Shown here one piece after another: positions 1-9,167 of a DNA stretch of 64,000 nt. The translations under genes and the position numbers were made by a program. The notes beneath the pieces were generated by a model. The model was given only the letters and a program-made list of their open reading frames with translations. It made no database searches and was not told the DNA's origin. Every line of letters starts with the position of its first letter. The first letter of the stretch is position 1. The DNA comes from Calothrix anomala FACHB-343 (lineage in GTDB: Bacteria > Cyanobacteriota > Cyanobacteriia > Cyanobacteriales > Nostocaceae), in assembly GCF_014696435.1 (NCBI RefSeq), contig NZ_JACJQG010000013.1, forward strand, positions 94,651 through 158,650, read 5' to 3'.

Positions 1-272
1 AGGTTTTTGATGCTAACTGAACCGTATTGATTCATAAATACCATATATGGGATAAAATTTGCATATCCTCTGTAGACTTAGTTGTGCGATCGCATTCATG
101 AAATCTGTAAATTTAGCTCGTCATCAGGTCTACAGTTATGAATTATGCAACAATAAACTGCGAATTACAAAATCAGCATAAATTTTGCGATGCAGCAACA
201 AGTGCGATCGCTAAAATAGCCAATAACAGCAAAAATATGCCAAAAACTTGGCATAAATTATTTATTTTGACT

Positions 273-1742
273 TTAACTAGATTGCCGCCAATGTGTAGGC
301 GCTTCTACATCATCCGGTAGGCGAGTTGTGCGATCGCCTAAAGCTGTTGTAATTTGTTGTAATTCTAAATTCTTCACCCCTGTCAAAATCGCTCCGGCTA
401 ATTTGACATCACAAAAGTTTGTCTCGAAGAGGTTAGCACCCATCAAATTTGCGCCGTGGAGATTAGCTTCATAGAGAACGGCTTGAGAAAGGTTAGCGCC
501 TATCAGGTTGGCTTGATGTAAGTCAGCCTCAGCCAAGCTAGCTTCGGAAAGGTTAGCAAAGTAAATTTCTGTTTGTTGCAGTTTTGCTGCATTTAAGTTA
601 GCGCCTTGAAGATTGGCTCCATTTAAGTTAGCGCCTTGGAGGTTTGCGCCAATTAACCCTGTTAGCTGTAAGTTAGCTTTACCCAACTTTGCACCTTGCA
701 AGTTAGCTAGAAATAACTTGGCGGCGGAGAGATTGGCAACTTTTAAGGTAGCTTGTTGTAAATTCGCTTTATACAGGTTGGCTCCTTGCAAGTTAGCTGC
801 ACGCAGACTTGCGCTTGTGAGGTTAGCACCCCGCAGGTTAGCACTAGACAAATTAGCGCGATTTAAGTTAGCCCAAGCCAGATTTGCTCCCCGTAAATTA
901 GCTTTAAGTAAATTAGCTTCATACAAAATTGCGCCAAAAAGTTTAGCTCCAGCCATATCCGCACCAACTAAAACCGCACCGCGCAAATCTGCACCAGATA
1001 AGTCACACCCCCGTAAATCAAAATTTTCTAAGTTAGCTCCTTGTAAGTCGGCTTGTCTAATATCTGTATTGCGTAAGTTGATTTTTTGGTTTTCTCTATC
1101 TTCCAAATAATTACGCCTACCAATGACTGTCAAGGCTACTTGAATATCGGTGCGGATTTTGGGTAATTCGTATGGGGTATTTACTTCAATTTGTGGTGTG
1201 CGATGATTGTCTTTTTTGTACTTATCAAAATCTAGAGGTGCAACGTTTTCCTCACGCATGAGTTCGTGGTGATGGATAGGTGCATTTTCGCGCACAAAAG
1301 CAGTGAGAATTTCTATAATTGTCCAATGTTCTCTAGGAAATTCCTGGGCGACTCTTTCCAGAGCATAAATTGCTCCTGTACGGGTTTCACTTTTCTCATG
1401 CCCTAGCTGGGCAATAGCTGTCATAAAGCGTTCGGCTGTTAACCGCTCTTGGGAGAGTTTAGCATTTTGAATTGCTAGTTCGATGTTTTTTTCAGCCGCG
1501 ATCGCACTTTTTTCTAAAGCTTGGGCACGCTTGGCTCCATAATATGCATTCACCAACAATGCCAAGCCTAAAAAAATCATTGCTAAGGTTCCTAAGGCTT
1601 GAATTCCATATTGTATTTGTTGTGGAATTGATAATTGCCGAATATTTGACAATGTAAAGAAAATCACAGTCAATAACAGCACAAATATCACTGCGATCGC
1701 TATCAACCAATTTAACAGTAAGCCTGTCTTGTTAGCAGACAT
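273..1742 (-). CDS. Membrane-anchored pentapeptide-repeat protein
   Basis: 489 residues. Two hydrophobic segments lie at the N-terminus (about residues 8-30 and 48-66). A helical region follows (about 75-155, with the pattern RTGAIYALERVA) that often precedes pentapeptide repeats in cyanobacterial proteins. From about residue 220 to 470 there is a long run of A(N/D)Lxx repeats (GANL, KANL, AANL), which should form a right-handed quadrilateral beta-helix. The C-terminal tail has the LPDD..P..W pattern common after such repeats. No catalytic motif is visible, so it is probably a membrane-tethered scaffold or interaction protein. The start codon is ATG at 1742. A second, shorter pentapeptide gene on the same strand begins upstream, separated by about 170 bp that hold a GC-rich hairpin. 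Exact role unknown. Confidence 0.85.
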   Translation of the reverse strand: MSANKTGLLLNWLIAIAVIFVLLLTVIFFTLSNIRQLSIPQQIQYGIQALGTLAMIFLGLALLVNAYYGAKRAQALEKSAIAAEKNIELAIQNAKLSQERLTAERFMTAIAQLGHEKSETRTGAIYALERVAQEFPREHWTIIEILTAFVRENAPIHHHELMREENVAPLDFDKYKKDNHRTPQIEVNTPYELPKIRTDIQVALTVIGRRNYLEDRENQKINLRNTDIRQADLQGANLENFDLRGCDLSGADLRGAVLVGADMAGAKLFGAILYEANLLKANLRGANLAWANLNRANLSSANLRGANLTSASLRAANLQGANLYKANLQQATLKVANLSAAKLFLANLQGAKLGKANLQLTGLIGANLQGANLNGANLQGANLNAAKLQQTEIYFANLSEASLAEADLHQANLIGANLSQAVLYEANLHGANLMGANLFETNFCDVKLAGAILTGVKNLELQQITTALGDRTTRLPDDVEAPTHWRQSS

Positions 1743-1871
1743 TGCCCAAATATTCCTCGTTACTCAGGATTATTACTTATATTCGGAGGGTAAACAGTAT
1801 AGCATATTGCAAGCCATTTGCATATATCCCCCAAGGTTGAGTTTTTTGCTTTCCATGTCATTAGTCAGTAG

Positions 1872-1890
1872 GGGCGGGGTTTCCCCGCCC
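1872..1890. repeat. GC-rich palindromic hairpin between two pentapeptide genes
   Basis: GGGCGGGG, a TTT loop, then CCCCGCCC: a perfect 8-bp stem just downstream of the stop codon of the 1911-2672 minus-strand gene. It could stop transcription of that gene, but there is no U tract. The same kind of palindrome is a frequent interspersed repeat in cyanobacteria. Confidence 0.5.
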
Positions 1891-1910
1891 TTGTGCGAGT
1901 TTCAATTTTA

Positions 1911-2672
1911 CTATTTGCTTGAGATATCAACATCAGAAAATTTTGCCTCTCTCAAGTTAGCTCCATTGAGGATAGTATCTTTAAGAATTACCCCATCTAA
2001 CTTTGCTAAATATAGGTTTGCTTGATTTAAATTGGCTCCAGAAAGGTTTGCGCCGGAGAGATTCGCCGCACTTAAAATTGCTTCTTTGAGGTTAGCACCA
2101 GCGAGATTTGCGCCGGAAAGATTCGCCGCAGTTAGAATGGCTCCATGCAAATTAGCACTACATAAATCTGCGCCAGAAAGATTAGTTTGATAAAGGTTTG
2201 TCATTTCAAAATTAGCTCCGGAGAGTTTAGCACCCCTAATATCTATGTGGCTTAAATCTAGTAGTTCAATTTCTCTATCTTGTTGAGTATTTCTGTTAGC
2301 TAGCACTGATAAAGCTGCTTGAATATCAGCACGAATTGTTGATAATGGGTTGTCTTGTATTTGGATATGAGTCTCTTGGGCGGCATTATTGCGAATAAAA
2401 TTTGTTAGCGCTGCCATAATTTTTCTATGTAATTTTGGATCGGCTTGCGCCATTGTGGCTAAATCATCAAAGACAGCTAGATTAATTTCTCTATTTTGGC
2501 GTTCTAGTTGTTCAATTGCTTGGTTTAAACTTTGGATATAAGAATATTGATTAATATTTTCTAATTTATTTTTATTAGCAAATAGCGCTTGATAGATTTT
2601 GTCTAATAAAGATATATTTCTCTTATTATTGTTTCTTACCGTATTATAAGCATCTATAATTACTTTTAACAT
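1911..2672 (-). CDS. Pentapeptide-repeat protein, soluble
   Basis: 253 residues without a membrane segment. The N-terminal half (about 1-115) is helical, with no recognised domain. From about residue 140 it consists of A(N/D)LxG pentapeptides (SGANL, LSGADL, KEAIL). The linker just before the repeats (IRADIQAALSVLANRN) closely matches the linker in the 273-1742 protein (IRTDIQVALTVIGRRN), so the two genes are probably related by duplication, with the shorter one lacking the membrane anchor. Both lie on the minus strand and may be co-transcribed. Function unknown beyond a likely protein-protein interaction scaffold. Confidence 0.8.
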   Translation of the reverse strand: MLKVIIDAYNTVRNNNKRNISLLDKIYQALFANKNKLENINQYSYIQSLNQAIEQLERQNREINLAVFDDLATMAQADPKLHRKIMAALTNFIRNNAAQETHIQIQDNPLSTIRADIQAALSVLANRNTQQDREIELLDLSHIDIRGAKLSGANFEMTNLYQTNLSGADLCSANLHGAILTAANLSGANLAGANLKEAILSAANLSGANLSGANLNQANLYLAKLDGVILKDTILNGANLREAKFSDVDISSK

Positions 2673-2878
2673 ACATCTAGTTAATTTTAATAATTTAGAT
2701 ATTTGTCACCAAAAAAGTCATACACTTTATCTGTAAGTATATCACTAGGACATATAAGTAATCTTGCTAACTTAGATTTAGAAATAATCAGTAATATATA
2801 TTAGCCAGAGAAATTAATTGTTTCAGGGATTTATCTATTCACAATAGATAATGTAACAGAATTAGGGAAAATCATCAG

Positions 2879-4051
2879 ATGCCGCCAGAAAAATCAGCGA
2901 AATCGAAAAATTTGGTCTTAGTAGGAGGGGGCCATTCCCATGCAATTGTGCTGAGGATGTTAGGGATGAAACCTTTAGCTGGAGTGGGTTTAACTTTAAT
3001 TAGTCCAAATTCAGATACTCCTTATTCGGGGATGCTTCCGGGACACATTGCTGGTTTTTACAACCATGATGAATGTCATATTGATTTACAACGATTAACT
3101 CAATTTGCACAAGCACAGTTTTATGTTGACCGAGCGATTAATCTAGATTTGCAAAATAAAAAAGTAATTTGTGCGAATCATCCTGCTGTAGATTTTGATG
3201 TACTGTCTGTTGATATTGGCAGTACTCCCGCAAAAATATCTGTATCCGATGCAGCAGAATGTGTTGTTCCCGCTAAACCTGTTTCCGAACTACTTAAACA
3301 CTGGTATCAATTATTGAAAACTGTAGAAGCAAATCCGCAAAAACCGCTAAGAATAGCGATCGCAGGTGGTGGTGCAGGTGGTGTAGAATTGGCGCTGTCG
3401 ATGGAAGCACAGTTAAAGCGCATTTTATCACCATCAGCGATGCTAGAGGTTCATTTATTCCAGCGCGATCGCCAATTAATGTCCAAGCATCATTATTCAG
3501 TCCAGCGTCTAGTACAGCAAATTCTCACCCAACGGGGTATAAAACTTTATTTAGGCGAAACTGTGACTCAAGTTACACCCCTTGCACAGACAGGAAATCA
3601 ACAGACATTACAAGTTAAATGTGAGTCGGGATTAACCGTAGATTGTGACAAAATTTTTTGGGTAACCCAAGCTGCTGCACCTGATTGGTTAAAATCTACA
3701 GGACTAAGAACTGATGACCAAGGCTTTATTTTAGTAGGAGATACTTTACAATCTCTGTCTCACCCTGATGTGTTCGCGGCTGGTGATATTGCCACAATGA
3801 TCGATCATCCCCGTCCTAAAGCTGGGGTATTTGCTGTCAGACAAGGTAAGCCTTTGTATGAGAATTTGCGACGGTATTTGTTAGGTAAACCTCTCAAAGC
3901 CTATGTACCGCAGAAACAATACCTAAGTTTAATTGGTACAGGAGATAAAAGTGCGATCGCCACAAGAGGTGCATTCACGTTACCACCCAATAAATTATTG
4001 TGGTATTGGAAAGATTGGCTAGATCGTCGTTTTATGGAACGCTTTAATTAA
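2879..4051 (+). CDS. FAD/NAD(P)-dependent oxidoreductase resembling the N-terminal domain of SelD fusions
   Basis: 390 residues. A Rossmann dinucleotide motif lies at about residues 12-24 (LVLVGGGHSHA) and a second, NAD(P)-binding one at about 158-170 (IAIAGGGAGGVELA). Near the C-terminus is the FAD-site GDIA motif (FAAGDIATM). The motif PYSGMLPGHIAG near residue 50 is characteristic of the pyridine nucleotide-disulfide oxidoreductase domain that is fused in front of selenide water dikinase in many cyanobacteria. The protein stops after KDWLDRRFMERF, about where the SelD domain begins in the fusions. No SelD domain follows in the window. TVP38 and a glycosyltransferase lie directly downstream on the same strand. 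It could also be a stand-alone NDH-2-like enzyme; the electron acceptor cannot be read from the sequence. Confidence 0.8.
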   Translation: MPPEKSAKSKNLVLVGGGHSHAIVLRMLGMKPLAGVGLTLISPNSDTPYSGMLPGHIAGFYNHDECHIDLQRLTQFAQAQFYVDRAINLDLQNKKVICANHPAVDFDVLSVDIGSTPAKISVSDAAECVVPAKPVSELLKHWYQLLKTVEANPQKPLRIAIAGGGAGGVELALSMEAQLKRILSPSAMLEVHLFQRDRQLMSKHHYSVQRLVQQILTQRGIKLYLGETVTQVTPLAQTGNQQTLQVKCESGLTVDCDKIFWVTQAAAPDWLKSTGLRTDDQGFILVGDTLQSLSHPDVFAAGDIATMIDHPRPKAGVFAVRQGKPLYENLRRYLLGKPLKAYVPQKQYLSLIGTGDKSAIATRGAFTLPPNKLLWYWKDWLDRRFMERFN

Positions 4052-4128
4052 GAATTGGGGAACTCAAAACCCTGATGAATAAAAGGTAACTGAACTATGA
4101 AAGATAAATTATTAGGATTAATTGATTA

Positions 4129-4791
4129 ATGTTTAATTTTAAAACTAGTTTTATCTTATTATTTATTATTTGTGTGGTAGCGACTGCACTCACAGCCTAT
4201 TGTTTAGGGGGAATTAGTCCGGATTTAATTAAATCTTGGTTGAAAAACTCTGGTATTTGGGCACCTGTAACTTATGTAATTATCTATGTCGTCGCCACCA
4301 TTTTAGTATTACCTTCCACCGCCCTGAATTTAACCGGGGGTGCGATTTTCGGCCCTTGGCTGGGGACATGTTGGACAAGTACAGGGGCAATTGTCGCCGC
4401 GATCGCTGCTTTTATTTTTGCCCGGACAATTGGATATAATGCGGTAGCCAAAAGACTAGCAGGGCGTTGGCAAGCGATTGACGCTGAAATTAGGCAAGGC
4501 GGAGTCTATTATATGTTTGCCATTCGTTTATTACCGATAATGCCCTACGGTTTGGTTAACTTCGCAGCTGGGTTATCATCAGTCAGCTTTAAAGATTACC
4601 TCATCGGCACTATTTTAGGGACTGTACCGTCAGTATTACCATTTGTTTTACTGGGTAGTTCTGGCTTAAAAGCAATCCGTACCGGCGAAGTTATGCCACT
4701 TGTGGGCGCTTTAGCCTTACTAGGAATGCTAGTGGCTGGCTCTACTTGGTATCGTCGTCGTCGCCGTTTTCCCTTTCATCGCAAACGTTAA
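4129..4791 (+). CDS. TVP38/TMEM64 (DedA/SNARE-associated) membrane protein
   Basis: 220 residues with about five to six hydrophobic segments. The family signature is present: LPSTALNLTGGAIFG at about 60-75, and a later RLLPIMPYGLVNFAAGL segment with the conserved proline-rich re-entrant loop. The C-terminus is strongly basic (WYRRRRRFPFHRKR) and probably cytoplasmic. Members of this superfamily are thought to act in lipid scrambling or membrane homeostasis. The gene ends 7 bp before the GT2 gene, so the two are probably one transcript, perhaps together with the oxidoreductase upstream. Confidence 0.85.
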   Translation: MFNFKTSFILLFIICVVATALTAYCLGGISPDLIKSWLKNSGIWAPVTYVIIYVVATILVLPSTALNLTGGAIFGPWLGTCWTSTGAIVAAIAAFIFARTIGYNAVAKRLAGRWQAIDAEIRQGGVYYMFAIRLLPIMPYGLVNFAAGLSSVSFKDYLIGTILGTVPSVLPFVLLGSSGLKAIRTGEVMPLVGALALLGMLVAGSTWYRRRRRFPFHRKR

Positions 4792-4798
4792 GTAAATC

Positions 4799-5782
4799 AT
4801 GCTACCTAAATATTCTTTTATCGTCCCGATTTATAACGAAGAAGAAACCATCCAAGAAATGTATCGCCGCATTTCCCAAGTCATGAATCGCATGGATGGC
4901 GAGGTAGAGTTATGTTTAGTGAATGATGGTAGCCGCGATCGCTCTTTACAAATGATGCGAGAATTACATCAAAAAGATCCGCGCGTGGTTTACTTAAGTT
5001 TGGCGCGAAATTTTGGACATCAAATTGCTGTGACGGCTGGGCTAAATTTTGTTCGCGGCAAAGTAATTGTCATTTTAGATGCCGATTTACAAGATCCGCC
5101 CGAATTAATTCCCGACATGGTAGAAAAATGGCGACAAGGATATAAAATTGTCTACGCCCAACGCATCCAACGCCGTCAAGAAGGGTGGTTTAAACGTTTC
5201 ACCGCCTATGCTTTTTACCGCATTCTCAAAAATCTGGCAGATGTTGATATCCCCACAGACACAGGGGATTTTTGTTTATTAGATCGTCAAGTTGTCGATG
5301 TTCTTAATGCTATGCCAGAACGCAATCGTTATATTCGCGGATTGCGGGCTTGGGTGGGTTTTAATCAAATAGCAATTAAATTTGAACGCGATCCGCGCTT
5401 TGCCGGTGAAGTGAAATATACATTTCGCAAATCTTTAGCATTGGCAATTAATGGATTAGTTTCCTTTTCTAAAGTTCCCTTACAACTTTCTACTTATATG
5501 GGATTTTTCGCCGCCCTACTTTCACTATTCATGTGTGTAATGGTGTTATACTGGCGACTTGTTCAGCCCCATTCTTCCCTCACGGGAATGGCTATTATTT
5601 TGATGGCTATTTTCTTTATTGGTGGCGTACAACTATTTAGTATTGGAATTTTGGGTGAATATATTGGGCGGATTTATGAAGAAGTAAAACAACGTCCGCT
5701 TTATACCCTAGCAGAAGTAGCCGGTTTTTATGAGGATTATGCCGAACGCCAAAAATCCATGAGTATGGTAGACGAGAAATAG
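4799..5782 (+). CDS. Family 2 glycosyltransferase, polyprenyl-phosphate type (GtrB/DPM1-like)
   Basis: 327 residues. An N-terminal GT-A domain starts with [13 protein letters not shown], has the metal-binding motif DADLQDPPE at about residues 95-103, and contains the acceptor-side region [13 protein letters not shown]. Two C-terminal membrane helices (about 230-255 and 265-290) end in [17 protein letters not shown], as in undecaprenyl- or dolichyl-phosphate sugar transferases. It probably moves a sugar from a nucleotide donor to a lipid carrier on the cytoplasmic face of the membrane. It is 7 bp downstream of the TVP38 gene, which fits a lipid-linked role for both. Confidence 0.88.
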   Translation: MLPKYSFIVPIYNEEETIQEMYRRISQVMNRMDGEVELCLVNDGSRDRSLQMMRELHQKDPRVVYLSLARNFGHQIAVTAGLNFVRGKVIVILDADLQDPPELIPDMVEKWRQGYKIVYAQRIQRRQEGWFKRFTAYAFYRILKNLADVDIPTDTGDFCLLDRQVVDVLNAMPERNRYIRGLRAWVGFNQIAIKFERDPRFAGEVKYTFRKSLALAINGLVSFSKVPLQLSTYMGFFAALLSLFMCVMVLYWRLVQPHSSLTGMAIILMAIFFIGGVQLFSIGILGEYIGRIYEEVKQRPLYTLAEVAGFYEDYAERQKSMSMVDEK

Positions 5783-5928
5783 TTGTAACCAGCACAGCAA
5801 ATTTCCCCGCGATGATGAGAAAATCGCCCCATTTTGTTAATCAAAATTTAAGAGCATATAACTACTTGGAATCTTGATCCTTATGTGGTCAAATAAAGAT
5901 GATTCCCAAAATATATCGTTGCTCATCC

Positions 5929-7173
5929 ATGAAAAACTCTGCTGCGCTGACAACTACATTTTGTATTACCTTAAGTTTGCTGCTAACAGCCTGTAATGGT
6001 GGTAACAGTGCTAATAATGGAGGAACTTCTACACCAACTCAGACTACAACTAACAATCAATCAACAACAAATACATCAGGCGTAATTCCCATTGGTATTG
6101 CCTTTGCACAAACTAGTAACGTAGCATTACTAGGGCAAGAACAAGTAGCTGGCGCAAAAATTGCCGAGAAGTATTTCAACGATAAAGGTGGTATTAATGG
6201 TACGCCAATTAAACTAGTGTTTCAAGACACTAGCGGTGATGAAAATGGTGCAATTAACGCTTTTCAAACCTTAATTAATAAAGATAAAGTCGTCGGGATT
6301 GTGGGGCCGACTTTATCACAACAAGCTTTTAGTGCAGACCCTGTAGCTGATCGTGCTAAAGTACCTGTATTAGCAGCGTCTAATACCGCAGATAAAATTC
6401 CCGAAATTGGCGATTACATAGCGCGAATTTCTGCACCTAGTTCTGTAGTTGCGCCTAATTCTGTCAAAGCTGCACTCAAGCTCAATCCTAACATTAAAAG
6501 AGTGGCGGTTTTCTTTGCCCAAAATGATTCTTATAGTAAATCAGAAACCGACATCTTTCAGAAAACTGTGAAGGATCAGAATTTGGAATTAGTCACAGTT
6601 CAAAAGTTCCAAACTAGCGATACAGATTTTCAAACCCAAGCTACCAATGCAATTAACCTGAAAGCAGATTTAGTGATTATTTCCGGTTTAGCTGCTGATG
6701 GTGGTAACTTAGTCAGACAATTACGAGAACTCGGTTATAAAGGTTTAATTGTCGGTGGTAACGGGCTGAATACTTCCAACATTTTCCCAGTATGTAAAGC
6801 ATTATGCGATGGTGTATTAATTGCCCAAGCTTACAGTCCAGAACATCCTGGTGAGATTAATTCAACATTTCGTAAAACCTATAGCGAACAATTTAAAAAA
6901 GAACCGCCACAATTTACAGCCCAAGCTTTTACAGCAGTTCAAGTTTATGTCGAAGCACTCCAAGCATTAGATAAAAAAACTAAAGTTAATACCTTAGCTC
7001 TACCACAATTGCGCAATGAATTAAATAAACAGATACTAGCAGGGAAATATAATACACCCTTAGGTGAAATTGCTTTTACCCCCGTTGGTGAAGTCATCCA
7101 AAAAGATTTTTATGTAGCGCAAATCAAAATGGATAAAGATGGTAGCCAAGGTAAATTTACATTTTTAAAATGA
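5929..7173 (+). CDS. Branched-chain/neutral amino-acid ABC transporter, substrate-binding lipoprotein
   Basis: 414 residues from the ATG at 5929; an upstream ATG at 5899 would add ten residues. I prefer 5929 because it gives a standard 21-residue lipoprotein signal peptide ending in the lipobox LTAC. A low-complexity Asn/Thr/Ser linker follows, then a type I periplasmic binding fold (Peripla_BP_6): IPIGIAFAQTSNVALLGQEQ, then GPTLSQQAF and AASNTADKIPE. It captures substrate outside the plasma membrane and delivers it to the permeases encoded next. This is the first gene of a liv-type locus. The substrate is not certain from sequence; the LivK/NatB group binds branched-chain or neutral amino acids. 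Confidence 0.85.
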   Translation: MKNSAALTTTFCITLSLLLTACNGGNSANNGGTSTPTQTTTNNQSTTNTSGVIPIGIAFAQTSNVALLGQEQVAGAKIAEKYFNDKGGINGTPIKLVFQDTSGDENGAINAFQTLINKDKVVGIVGPTLSQQAFSADPVADRAKVPVLAASNTADKIPEIGDYIARISAPSSVVAPNSVKAALKLNPNIKRVAVFFAQNDSYSKSETDIFQKTVKDQNLELVTVQKFQTSDTDFQTQATNAINLKADLVIISGLAADGGNLVRQLRELGYKGLIVGGNGLNTSNIFPVCKALCDGVLIAQAYSPEHPGEINSTFRKTYSEQFKKEPPQFTAQAFTAVQVYVEALQALDKKTKVNTLALPQLRNELNKQILAGKYNTPLGEIAFTPVGEVIQKDFYVAQIKMDKDGSQGKFTFLK

Positions 7174-7184
7174 CGTAGATTAGG

Positions 7185-7304
7185 GAGATAAGGGAAGGGA
7201 AGGGGGACAAGGAGGACAAATGAAAATTGTACAGACGCGATGAATCGCGTCTCTATTGACAAATGACAAATGACAAATGACAAATGACAAATGACAAATG
7301 ACAT
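7185..7304 (+). repeat. Purine-rich tract and (ATGACAA) heptamer repeats abutting livH
   Basis: A GGGAAGGGAAGGGGG-type purine tract lies at about 7185-7220. A small inverted repeat (GACGCGATGAATCGCGTC) follows at about 7234-7252. Then come about six copies of ATGACAA, ending at 7297. The start codon of livH is the ATG of the next repeat unit. Confidence 0.7.
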
Positions 7305-8248
7305 TTACCTTATTTTTGCAACAATTTTTAAACGGGCTATCTATTGGTAGCGTTTATGCAATTTTCGCCTTAGGATACACTCTGGTGTACTCCATTTTAG
7401 GCATCATTAATTTAGCGCATGGAGCAGTATTTACTCTGGGTGCATATTTTACTTATGCACTCATGGGTGGTAGTTTTGGCTTCAATGGTTTGCTAGCTAA
7501 TGCCACTCTACCGATAAAATTACCATTTGCGATCGCCTTATTTTTAGGTAGCTGCTTGGCGGGATTGGTGGGGATAGCAATGGAACGCATCGCTTTTCAA
7601 CCCCTACGCCGTAAAGGATCAGATCCTTTATTAACTGTAGTTTCTAGCTTGGGCGTAGCGGTAGTTATCGTTAACCTGATCCAATATCTAGTTGGTGCAG
7701 AAAGTTATACCTTTCCTTCTAATGCTTACGGGAATTTACCACCCTCAATAAACTTTGGTACTCCTGAAAGCCCGATTCCTATACGCAGCGTGCAAATCGT
7801 GATTTTTGCGGTTTCTGTGGTATTTGTGGCAATTCTTACCTATTTTATTAACGGTACTAAATATGGTAAAGCCATGCAAGCGATCGCCGAAGACGCAACC
7901 ACCGCCAGTTTATTAGGAATTAACACCGATGGCTTTATCGTCCTGACATTTTTCATCAGCAGTTTCTTAGCCGGATTAGCCGGTACTTTAGTTGCTTCTA
8001 GCGTCAGTATCGCCGGGCCTTATTTTGGTATCGCCTTTGGTTTAAGAGGGTTAGCAGTCATCGTCTTAGGCGGTTTAGGAAGTATTCCCGGTGCGGTATT
8101 AGGCGGTTTACTCATTGGCTTAGTCGAAGCATTCGTCCCCGGCGAATACTCCGGTTACAAAGACGCCGTAGCATTTGCCATTTTATTTGTCATGCTATTA
8201 GTTAGACCCCAAGGTTTACTAGGACGCAGGTTTATTCAGAAGGTTTAG
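7298..8248 (+). CDS. livH: Branched-chain amino-acid ABC transporter permease (LivH type)
   Basis: 316 residues, about eight hydrophobic helices. It carries the LivH hallmark near the N-terminus (LSIGSVYAIFALGYTLVYSILGIINLAHGA) and the ATPase-contact EAA-like loop near KAMQAIAEDATTASLLGIN, and ends GLLGRRF. It forms one half of the inner-membrane channel with the LivM-type protein. The start codon belongs to the last unit of a heptamer repeat, so there is no normal ribosome-binding site immediately upstream. The gene lies 124 bp after the binding-protein gene and 7 bp before a Uma2 gene. Confidence 0.9.
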   Translation: MTFTLFLQQFLNGLSIGSVYAIFALGYTLVYSILGIINLAHGAVFTLGAYFTYALMGGSFGFNGLLANATLPIKLPFAIALFLGSCLAGLVGIAMERIAFQPLRRKGSDPLLTVVSSLGVAVVIVNLIQYLVGAESYTFPSNAYGNLPPSINFGTPESPIPIRSVQIVIFAVSVVFVAILTYFINGTKYGKAMQAIAEDATTASLLGINTDGFIVLTFFISSFLAGLAGTLVASSVSIAGPYFGIAFGLRGLAVIVLGGLGSIPGAVLGGLLIGLVEAFVPGEYSGYKDAVAFAILFVMLLVRPQGLLGRRFIQKV

Positions 8249-8255
8249 AGACTGT

Positions 8256-8858
8256 ATGACAACATTTACTAAACAGAAATTAACTTTTTATCAGTTTCTT
8301 GAACAGTGCCCAGAGGAAGGTTTTTATGAATTAGTGAATGGAGAAATTGTTGAAGTACGAGCTACGAGAAATCATGATGATGTCGCTGATTTTATGGCTG
8401 ACTCTTTCAAGGATGAAATTAAACGTTTTAATCTGAATTATGTCGTTAATAACACAGCAGTAATTAAAACAATCACTGCTGAAGGCGTAGAACAAGGACG
8501 CAAGCCTGATGTCAGTGTCATAGATAAGGATATATGGCGCTCAAATCGTACTGCTTACTCTGCACTGGAAGAATCGATTCAATTAGCTGTAGAAGTGACA
8601 TCAACTAATTGGGAAGATGACTATATTGATAAATTAGACGAATATCAACGTTTAGGCATCAAAGAATATTGGATCGTCGATTATTTAGCAATAGGGTTAA
8701 GAGAATATTTAGGTAATCCCAAAGTTCCGACTGTATTTGTTTTTGTATTAGACAGTAATGGAAGATATCAACGCCATCAATTTCGAGGTGCTGAACGAAT
8801 CATATCGCCAACTTTTCCAGAATTAACATTAACAGCAGAGCAAATATTAACAGCTTAA
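8256..8858 (+). CDS. Uma2 family (DUF820) putative restriction-endonuclease-fold protein
   Basis: 200 residues. The PD-(D/E)xK-type arrangement is visible: YELVNGEIVEV at the N-terminus, GRKPDVSVID at about 88-97, the core AVEVTSTNWEDD at about 110-121, and KEYWIVD at about 135-141. Uma2 proteins are very numerous in filamentous cyanobacteria and are usually annotated as endonucleases, but their physiological role is unproven. It starts 7 bp after livH on the same strand, so it is inserted inside the transporter operon between the two permease genes. It may be a mobile or accessory passenger rather than part of transport. Confidence 0.85.
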   Translation: MTTFTKQKLTFYQFLEQCPEEGFYELVNGEIVEVRATRNHDDVADFMADSFKDEIKRFNLNYVVNNTAVIKTITAEGVEQGRKPDVSVIDKDIWRSNRTAYSALEESIQLAVEVTSTNWEDDYIDKLDEYQRLGIKEYWIVDYLAIGLREYLGNPKVPTVFVFVLDSNGRYQRHQFRGAERIISPTFPELTLTAEQILTA

Positions 8859-9167
8859 GCCTAAGATTTATTAGGAATTATGATAATAATGCATTCGCAA
8901 TGCGGCAGGACTTACGCAAAATCATCAAAAACCTTAATTTATTGAACCGCCAAGACGCCAAGAACGCCTTCTCTGCGAGAGGCTTCCGCCAACGCGCAGC
9001 GTCTCCCCTTGGGAGAAGAATTCGTAGAGTGTGTGTAAATCCTATGATAATTAGATAAGGGAATTAAGGGGAGACAAGGAGGATAAGGAGGACAAGGAAG
9101 ATAAGGGAAGGGAAGGGGGACAAGGAGGAAAAATAACAAATGACTATTGACTATTGACTATTGACTA
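8859..9167. other. Intergenic spacer made of interspersed repeats
   Basis: No gene seen. The spacer holds a copy of the dispersed AGGACTTACGCAAAA repeat (about 8907), the GAACCGCCAAGACGCCAAG repeat (about 8944), and a palindromic segment with CTCTGCGAGAGG and TCTCCCCTTGGGAGA. A purine-rich AAGGAGGA tract (9058-9130) and TTGACTA heptamers follow, running straight into the livM start codon. Confidence 0.7.

Noticed and set aside
138-320. 60-codon frame at the left edge
   Set aside because: No family resemblance, overlaps the end of the pentapeptide gene, and the composition looks non-coding.
613-1110. 165-codon plus-strand open frame rich in KLA/RLA repeats
   Set aside because: It is the antisense shadow of the pentapeptide repeats of the minus-strand gene.
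5782-5929. NtcA-type box (GTA-N8-TAC) upstream of the transporter locus
   Set aside because: I looked for it and found no match with correct spacing.
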